The translations under genes and the position numbers were made by a program. A model generated the notes under the pieces. The model did no database searches, was not told the DNA's origin, and saw nothing but the letters and a program-made list of their open reading frames with translations. Shown piece by piece: positions 58,156 to 64,000 of a stretch of 64,000 nt of DNA. This DNA comes from Hexactinellida sp. DTS-2022 (taxonomy: Eukaryota > Porifera > Hexactinellida): NCBI GenBank assembly GCA_028753945.1, contig JAPNXP010000005.1, positions 3,968,001 through 4,032,000 on the forward strand. The letters run 5' to 3'. Each line of letters opens with the position of its first letter. Within the stretch, counting starts at the first letter, position 1.

Positions 58156-59890
58156 ATATGATAGGAGATGTAGCACTAACATCCCTCTGCTGCTTCTCAA
58201 GTACAAACTGGTGGAGACAGCTAGTCTTAACAATGCTATCAGTATTTGTATGAGAAAGACTAAGTCTACAGACGGACAGGCTATAACTGTGTCTGATGTT
58301 CTCAATGACGATAATCTGGAGAGAATGGTTGAGGACGATGAGGCTTTTAAGTTCTTAAAGCAAGTCCGGTCTACCCCTGCATTCTGGCAGCAGAAACAGA
58401 GAGAGCTGATGTCTATGATAAGACAGCTGGGATGTCCCACGTTCTTTCTAACTCTGTCTGCTGCTGAGACTAAATGGCTAGAGCTACTAAGGATACTGAA
58501 ACAGATCCTAGATGACGTTAAGCTGTCTGTTGAAGAGGTTCTGGAATTCCAGTGGAGCGAGAGAGCAGATCTGATAAGGAGAGATCCTGTCACTTGTGCT
58601 AGGTACTTTGATCACCGCTCCAAGGAGCTATTTAAGGTGCTTCGATCAGAGGTTAGTCCCCTTGGTAAATTGACTGATTACTATTTAAGAATAGAATTTC
58701 AGCAGAGAACACCACATGTGCATTCGTTACTTTGGATACAAGATGCCCCTAAGTATGACCACAATCCGTTAAATGAAGTAATAGATTTTATTGATCATAC
58801 TATCTCAGTTAAATTGCCAGATGAGACTAGTATAATAACTGAGGATGATATTAAGTTACAGCGACATAAGCACACGAATACTTGTTATAAGAAAAAGTCG
58901 TTTCGGCGCTGTAGGTTTGGTATTCCGTACCCTCCAATGGTATCAACTAAAATTTTAGAACCATTGGAGTTTGATGCCAGTACGGCTACCAAAGAGGAGA
59001 TAGCTGCTAATGCAGCTCTTAAGGAGACTGCTAAGAAAATATATACGCTAATTGACACCTATGATAAGAGCGATACTGACTTGGGTAGTATAACGATACA
59101 GGATTTCTTTAATGAACTCTATGTTACCGAAGAGCAATATATAACTGTATTGAGATCTTGTATAAATAGACCAACTATATTTCTGAAACGAAATTTGAAT
59201 GAAATGCGGATCAATGCTCATAATAAGACTATATTGCATCTCTGGAAAGCTAATATGGATCTCCAATACATATTGGATCCATACGCTTGTGCTGTTTACG
59301 TTATTTCGTATATCGGAAAGTCCCAGCGTGGGATGTCTAAGTTATTGAGAGATGCCTTAATGCATCTGAAAGCAGGCAATGCCACTATCAAAGAGAGACT
59401 GAGGGGAATTGCATACAAATTTCAGAGCTGTAGCGAGGTATCAGCTCAGGAGGTTTCTTACCATCTCCTCAGTCTCCCTCTCTCTAAGTGCAGTAGAGCA
59501 AATGTGTATATTAACACCAATCCTGCTAATAAACGGGTTAGGATACTCAAGTCCAAACCCGTTCTAATGGGTATGGAACAGGATTCTGTAGATATACTTC
59601 TGTCAGGTCTAATTGAGCACTACATGCAACGACCTGATGAGTTAGAGGAAACATGCCTAGCAGAGTTTGCCGCTTGGTATGAATTCCAATCTAGTAAGCG
59701 TATGTGTAAAACTAATCCCGACTTTGATGAGGAAAATATGGAAGACGAGGCAGCGTCCCTGGTCGATAATCCGACACTATTTCCTCTCAAAGATACCGGT
59801 TTTATGAGACTTCGTCGAAAAGCTAAAATTATCCGATTTAGAAGGTATAGTTTATACAGGACGAAGTTAACTTTTATAGAGAACAGTTAA
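58156..59890 (+). CDS. Helitron Rep (HUH nuclease) region
   Basis: Residue numbers count from the Met at 58211, though the exon opens at 58156. The Helitron-like N domain word RQLGCPTFFLTLSAAETKWL is at 71-90. The HUH motif lies in RIEFQQRTPHVHSLLW (His169, His171). The Rep tyrosine motif is DPYACAVYVISYIGK, with Tyr363 and Tyr367 four residues apart and Lys370, the spacing of rolling-circle Helitrons. A Cys/Arg-rich patch (CYKKKSFRRCRFG) follows HUH. The product would nick and join single DNA strands during transposition. The stop at 59888-59890 arises from a one-base loss in a T run near 59873; the family word YREQLMLFVPWR is split across it and continues in the next frame. Confidence 0.9.
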
Positions 59891-62800
59891 TGCTGTTTGT
59901 ACCATGGAGAACTGACACTAATGATACTGACAATATCGACTTTAAGTCTATGTTTGCTACCCATCTTACTCTGATTACTCAGAATAGGGAACTATTTGAA
60001 AGCAAAGACCAATCCTCAATTGACGCGGCTATTAATATCCTCGAGGACTTGGACCCTGATGAGCTCAACTTTGATGGAATTGCTATTGAGGAAATAATGA
60101 ACAATGAGGGTGCAGTGGTTATTGAGGATACTGACTTCCAGATTGACAATCCAGGGAACGACAATTCCTGGACTGTAGATCCCAATAGTGACCCCGGAAC
60201 TAAATCTGTAGGAGGATTCTTCACTATTCCTAACATGAATACTGAGGAGGTATTCCTTGAGATGTGTCGCAGCCTGAACAAGGTTCAGCGTACTGTATTC
60301 CTCCACACTCTGCACTGCTTTAAGACTATGAAGCAGCTGCCCATGTATCTCTACATAGGAGGAGGTGCTGGTGTTGGTAAGTTTACGGTGGTACGAGTCT
60401 TATACGAAGGTTTGGTAAGATTTATGAATTCACTACCTGGCACTAAACCTGATGCTATTAAGGTACTGCTAACAGCTCCTACAGGTAAAGCTGCTTTTAA
60501 TATCCGTGGTATGACACTACATTCTGCATTTGCTTTACCTGTAACGGAGTTTAACGGCGAAATGCCCAACTTATCTTCTGATGTTTGTAATACATTAAGA
60601 AGTAAGCTAAGCTGTTTGAAAGTTATCATAATAGATGAAATATCCATGGTTGGTAGTAAAATTTTGTCTCAGGTTAATAAGCGATTGAAAGCCATTATGG
60701 ATAATTCACTGGACTTTGGTGGTGTCTCCATCATCTGTGTTGGAGATTTCCATCAGTTACGTCCTGTTAAGGATAGCTATGTATTTCAAATTTCAGTTTC
60801 CAGTGCCAATAATTACGACGGGCTGGTTGGTCCGTACCTTTGGGAAAAATTCTCATATATAGAACTGACGGAAATAATGAGACAAAAAGATGATCAGAAG
60901 TTTGCATTAGCATTGAACAATTTTGCTAACTGTTGTTTAACTGAGGATGACACAAATCTTTTTACCAGTAGAATTATTGCGAAAGATTCTTATGAGAATC
61001 TTCCCATAAAATCTATCCATCTGTTTAGTACTAACGCCAGTGTTAATGCTCATAACGAGATTGTTCTCAATGCATTAACCACTGAAGGTTTTAGATTTAT
61101 AGCTATTGATTCTTTAGTAGGAGATACTGCTGGTGGTATTACTGACAAGCTGAGTAACATTATTAAACACCTAAAGGTATGTGACACCCAGGGACTACCC
61201 TATGAGCTCTTCTTGAAGCTGGGCGCTAGATACCTCATGACGCTGAATAACGACATACAAGATGGTCTGGTTAATGGAGCTACTGGACTCTTGAAGAGAA
61301 TAGTTTATGGAACCAAGAGCGATTCTCTGGAACGAGTTCCCTGTATCCTCTGGATGGAGTTTGACGATCCTACAGTAGGAAAGGACAAACGAGCGAAGTC
61401 TCAGCATCGTTATCTTAGAGATAGTGCAATTCCAAGGAACTGGACTCCTATTGGATTGGAAACACGACGTTTCCAGAGAGGGAAAGCCGTGAGTTGTTAT
61501 AAGATAGTTAGGAAGCAGTTTCCTTTCATAGTAGCTGAAGCTCTTACAATTCATAAGAGTCAAGGCGATACTTACGATTGTGTTGTAGTCCATATAGAAG
61601 TACGTATGCTACGTACTGCATTATACACCGCGCTCAGTAGGGCTAAATCTGCATCTGGTCTGTTTGTAGTGGGTAATCTAAAACTAACTAATAAGTTATC
61701 TGAAAAAGATCCTGTCCACTTAGAACTTAAGCGGTTAAGAGAACACTGTGCTATTATATGGTCTATTCCACTAACTAGTCCAGATATCTATGTACACAAT
61801 GTTCGTTCATTGAACAAACACTGGGAAGACTTGACCTTAGATCCACTCATATTGCAATCCCGAGTGTTAATCTTACATGAGACAATGACTTTAGCCACTG
61901 ATAACTTTAATATCCCTGGTCATACTCTCATTGGTAGAATTGATGGTAGTGCTAGACTTCCTGGTTCTGGTACACACATATACTCCCGAAATCCAGCGGT
62001 GTGTAAGTCTTTAGTTGCACACTCAGGCTGTTATAATGGCGCTAGGATCGAGATATTGATTCTACAGTTCTATGATCCCATGATAATAGATAAGCCTATC
62101 GTGGTAATGTCTATATACCGATCACCACATTCCCCTATGAAGGAATTTTACTCTGAGCTTGATCAGGTTCTAAGTAAAATTGATAACTCTGATCCCTTGA
62201 TAATTACTGGGGACTTCAATTTAGATTTATTTGCGCGATCTCCTGAGAGAGATACCTTGATAAAGTATTTTGCAAATAAAGGGATGATACAATCTTTGTC
62301 TGGAGTATCCACTAACTATGGATCTCAGCTGGATTGTGTATTCACTAAAAACTTGACCTGTTCATCTGATTTTTATGAATCATACTTTAGTGATCATAAG
62401 CCAATGTTGTTTTCTCTTGGAACTGGTGTTAGTGACTGTAGTAATGTGGATAATCAACCAATTATATCACATGCTACTAGTCAACATGATATCATTGATA
62501 TTGACCATATACCAAATGATAATACAACCAAGGATATTCAGGATGTAATTGTTAGTCATGTGTCCATCCCTACTCCTTTGCTGCCTCCTGTAATTATATA
62601 TGATAATGCTAATTCTTTCACGTTTGCAATGAGACAGTCATTAGCACAATGTATTAATCTACAGAGAATACCTTTAAGACCGACTAACTATACTGGGTCT
62701 AGAGTCTCAGCTACTGGTTATTATGATTTTATGCGTACAAATGTAAGAGATCGGTTTAATTTCAGGATAGTTCCTGTAACAAGTGATGGGAATTGTTTCT

Positions 62801-63066
62801 TTAGAACATTGTCTCACATAATCTTCGGTGATGAAAGTGAGCATCATAATATCCGTGGTTCTTTAATAGACACATTTGAACAAAGTCCTTATGTTGCTGC
62901 TTTCTGTGGCATCCAAGGCTATAATGCAGTTACTATTCAGCAACACTTGAGTAATATGAAGCGTAATTACTCATGGGGAACTCTGAATGAACTTATTATG
63001 TTTGGAATCTTAGCTGGTATTAATGTGAATTACATTAATGCTGTTGTTACAGACCCTTCTAAGTGA
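59890..63066 (+). CDS. Helitron helicase - EEP endonuclease - OTU protease
   Basis: The 1058-residue frame starts inside the word LMLFVPWR, so the Met is not a true start. The PIF1-like helicase spans about 110-600: Walker A GGGAGVGKF (157-165), Walker B IIIDE (246-250), GDFHQL (285-290), EIMRQ (328-332), HKSQG (555-559) and YTALSRA (579-585). The EEP/AP-endonuclease-like domain spans about 630-845: Asn637, Glu664, GDFN (774-777) and SDH (834-836). The OTU protease starts near 955, with Asp966 and Cys969 in DGNCFF. Walker A has Phe165 where Ser/Thr is usual, so ATP binding may be impaired. The frame stops at TGA 63064-63066 inside the OTU domain; the rest of the domain continues in frame. Confidence 0.92.
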   Translation: MLFVPWRTDTNDTDNIDFKSMFATHLTLITQNRELFESKDQSSIDAAINILEDLDPDELNFDGIAIEEIMNNEGAVVIEDTDFQIDNPGNDNSWTVDPNSDPGTKSVGGFFTIPNMNTEEVFLEMCRSLNKVQRTVFLHTLHCFKTMKQLPMYLYIGGGAGVGKFTVVRVLYEGLVRFMNSLPGTKPDAIKVLLTAPTGKAAFNIRGMTLHSAFALPVTEFNGEMPNLSSDVCNTLRSKLSCLKVIIIDEISMVGSKILSQVNKRLKAIMDNSLDFGGVSIICVGDFHQLRPVKDSYVFQISVSSANNYDGLVGPYLWEKFSYIELTEIMRQKDDQKFALALNNFANCCLTEDDTNLFTSRIIAKDSYENLPIKSIHLFSTNASVNAHNEIVLNALTTEGFRFIAIDSLVGDTAGGITDKLSNIIKHLKVCDTQGLPYELFLKLGARYLMTLNNDIQDGLVNGATGLLKRIVYGTKSDSLERVPCILWMEFDDPTVGKDKRAKSQHRYLRDSAIPRNWTPIGLETRRFQRGKAVSCYKIVRKQFPFIVAEALTIHKSQGDTYDCVVVHIEVRMLRTALYTALSRAKSASGLFVVGNLKLTNKLSEKDPVHLELKRLREHCAIIWSIPLTSPDIYVHNVRSLNKHWEDLTLDPLILQSRVLILHETMTLATDNFNIPGHTLIGRIDGSARLPGSGTHIYSRNPAVCKSLVAHSGCYNGARIEILILQFYDPMIIDKPIVVMSIYRSPHSPMKEFYSELDQVLSKIDNSDPLIITGDFNLDLFARSPERDTLIKYFANKGMIQSLSGVSTNYGSQLDCVFTKNLTCSSDFYESYFSDHKPMLFSLGTGVSDCSNVDNQPIISHATSQHDIIDIDHIPNDNTTKDIQDVIVSHVSIPTPLLPPVIIYDNANSFTFAMRQSLAQCINLQRIPLRPTNYTGSRVSATGYYDFMRTNVRDRFNFRIVPVTSDGNCFFRTLSHIIFGDESEHHNIRGSLIDTFEQSPYVAAFCGIQGYNAVTIQQHLSNMKRNYSWGTLNELIMFGILAGINVNYINAVVTDPSK

Positions 63067-63234
63067 GTAATAACTGATGTGTCTACTGAGAATACTCTTG
63101 GTAAACCAAGTGATCCAATATATGGAGGGAGACACCTTGTTGTGTTGTTTCATAGTATTAATTTCTCTGGATCTTGTTCTAATCATTATGACGCATTGTA
63201 TCCTGTTAATAATGCTCATAATTCTGTTTATTAA
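63067..63234 (+). pseudogene. OTU tail beyond an in-frame TGA
   Basis: The same frame continues 55 codons past the TGA at 63064-63066 and contains GGRHLVVLF and SCSNHYDALYP, then stops with TAA at 63232-63234. NHYDALYP carries the His expected at the end of OTU domains, so the catalytic triad is split by a single stop codon. This is most simply a point mutation in a once complete gene. Readthrough cannot be assessed. Confidence 0.85.
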
Positions 63235-63295
63235 GAATATGTTGATACCTATTTATGTATTGGATGCATATTGAGTACACATTGGTGCAATAAGA

Positions 63296-63980
63296 CCCGG
63301 CTTGTAGAACAAAGGTCATGAGTGATGACCAGGCTTGTAGAACAAGATGTAACACTTTAATTAGTATTACATAGTGTCTTACTCTCATGTCACTTGAGTT
63401 TTGGCACAAGTGTGTAGTAAGACTGGCTTGTAGAACAAGGATGCAGAAAGGCCTGGCTAGTAGAACAAGTGTGTATCACTTTAATTAGTGTTACACAGTG
63501 TCTCTAACACTTGGGCATGAACAAGTGTGTAAGAGTACATGGCTTGTAGAACAGCGTGTAATTTATGTAGTTACACTGAGTCTTAGCATCAGGTTTGTAG
63601 AACAGGCGTGTAACACTTTTATTAGTGTTACTCAGAGTCTTATAGCACCTGAGTTACGTGTACGTATTTATCGATTTCTGATTATACGTGTATAGCTTTA
63701 TTTTGTATATTGGAGATGTGTACAATTGATATATTTATCTGGGCTTGGTTCTGTCCGCTATACTAGTACTGGTTTAAGTGTATAACATTGTATGTGTATA
63801 CAAGATACCTAGCTTGAAGTAAGTGTGTTTACACCTGGCTTGTTTACAAGTGTGTAGAGAGACCTGGCTTGAGCAATCAAGTGTCTTATATTTACACCTG
63901 GCTTGTCTACAAGTGTGTAGATAGACCTGGCTTGAGAAATCAAGTGTCTAGGAACACCTGGCTTACGTGATTCAAGTAGG
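63296..63980 (+). repeat. Array of short hairpins after the Helitron gene
   Basis: Repeated words GGCTTGTAGAACAAG (63301, 63334, 63427, and variants at 63457, 63543, 63592) change downstream to CTTGTTTACAAG (63839), CTTGAGCAATCAAG (63868), CTTGTCTACAAG (63902), CTTGAGAAATCAAG (63931) and an imperfect one at 63962. Each is a 5-bp stem with a 2-4-base loop, usually preceded by CCTGG. Interspersed are AACACTTTAATTAGTGTTAC palindromes (near 63351, 63476, 63611). The array continues to the window edge. Confidence 0.8.
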
Positions 63981-64000
63981 TATACTAAACGGGTTTGTAA

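Larger units (their letters stand above)
57096..64000 (+). mobile_element. Helentron-type Helitron, 5' truncated, runs off the window
   Basis: Consecutive plus-strand frames encode the parts of one rolling-circle transposase: N-terminal Cys region, Rep (HUH and paired Tyr), PIF1-like helicase, EEP endonuclease, OTU protease. This domain set is known from the Helentron/Helitron2 branch. The left edge merges with the complex array near 57095. The 3' non-coding part (63240-64000) is made of short-hairpin repeats, and the 3' terminus is not in the window. Damage is light: two single-base-type frameshifts and one in-frame TGA, so the copy is fairly young. Confidence 0.9.

Noticed and set aside
63064..63066. 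TGA as selenocysteine or a reassigned codon
   Set aside because: Other frames in the window end normally at TGA or show it as damage, and nothing suggests a recoding signal; a point mutation is simpler.
1..64000. Host protein-coding genes, tRNA, rRNA
   Set aside because: No convincing non-transposon exon series, tRNA fold or rRNA block was found on either strand; a low-expression host gene with short exons cannot be excluded by eye.

Overview
The window looks like a transposon graveyard from an AT-rich animal (probably invertebrate) nuclear genome. It shows spliceosomal introns inside transposon genes, Ty3/gypsy, LINE, FLYWCH-MULE, hAT, Tigger/pogo, Ginger-like and Helitron elements, many microsatellites, and no host gene, rRNA or tRNA that I could recognise. 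The species cannot be named from the sequence alone. Nearly everything supportable is mobile DNA or its debris, and elements are nested inside one another; many insertion junctions still show readable target-site duplications (TSDs).

Layout. 1-1.4 kb: tandem and foldback repeats. 1.4-6.5 kb: a broken Ty3/gypsy retrotransposon carrying four nested small elements, three of them hAT-type with intact 8-bp TSDs. 6.5-8.5 kb: three more hAT-type MITEs. 8.6-12.2 kb: transposase remnants, including a FLYWCH-MULE pseudogene and a second MULE (10704-12171) bounded by tandem-motif inverted ends and a 9-bp TSD. 12.2-15.4 kb: dispersed repeats and a Tigger-like MITE. 15.4-19.3 and 23.0-25.4 kb: an array of a complex repeat in minus orientation, with a second FLYWCH-MULE pseudogene between the two blocks. 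25.9-34.7 kb: a LINE split in two. Between its halves lies a 6985-bp Ginger-like transposon (26761-33745) with 80-bp inverted ends, a 4-bp TSD, and a multi-exon gene joining a gypsy-type integrase to an OTU-family cysteine protease. 35.1-36.7 kb: a long hairpin with nested hAT-type elements. 37-43.6 kb: sparse MITEs and foldbacks. 43.7-57.1 kb: 13 kb of the same complex array in plus orientation. 57.1-64 kb: a Helentron-type Helitron, the best preserved coding region.

How the parts work together. The Helitron open frames are pieces of one protein. In order it has an N-terminal zinc-finger-like region, a Rep (HUH) nuclease with paired tyrosines, a PIF1-like helicase, an AP-endonuclease-like (EEP) domain and an OTU protease. 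The frame is interrupted by a probable 190-bp spliceosomal intron, two small frameshifts and one in-frame TGA. Downstream are repeated short hairpins. The Ginger-like element carries an unrelated recombinase and also ends its protein with an OTU domain, so two different DNA transposons in one window carry this protease fold.

The least explained structure is the complex array. It is built from a ~120-bp hairpin (16 copies), a ~33-bp near-perfect palindrome (26 copies), ATT microsatellites and 0.7-1.1-kb spacer units, and carries signs of recent unequal exchange. All coordinates, TSDs and palindromes were read by eye; family names rest on motif recognition, with no database search.
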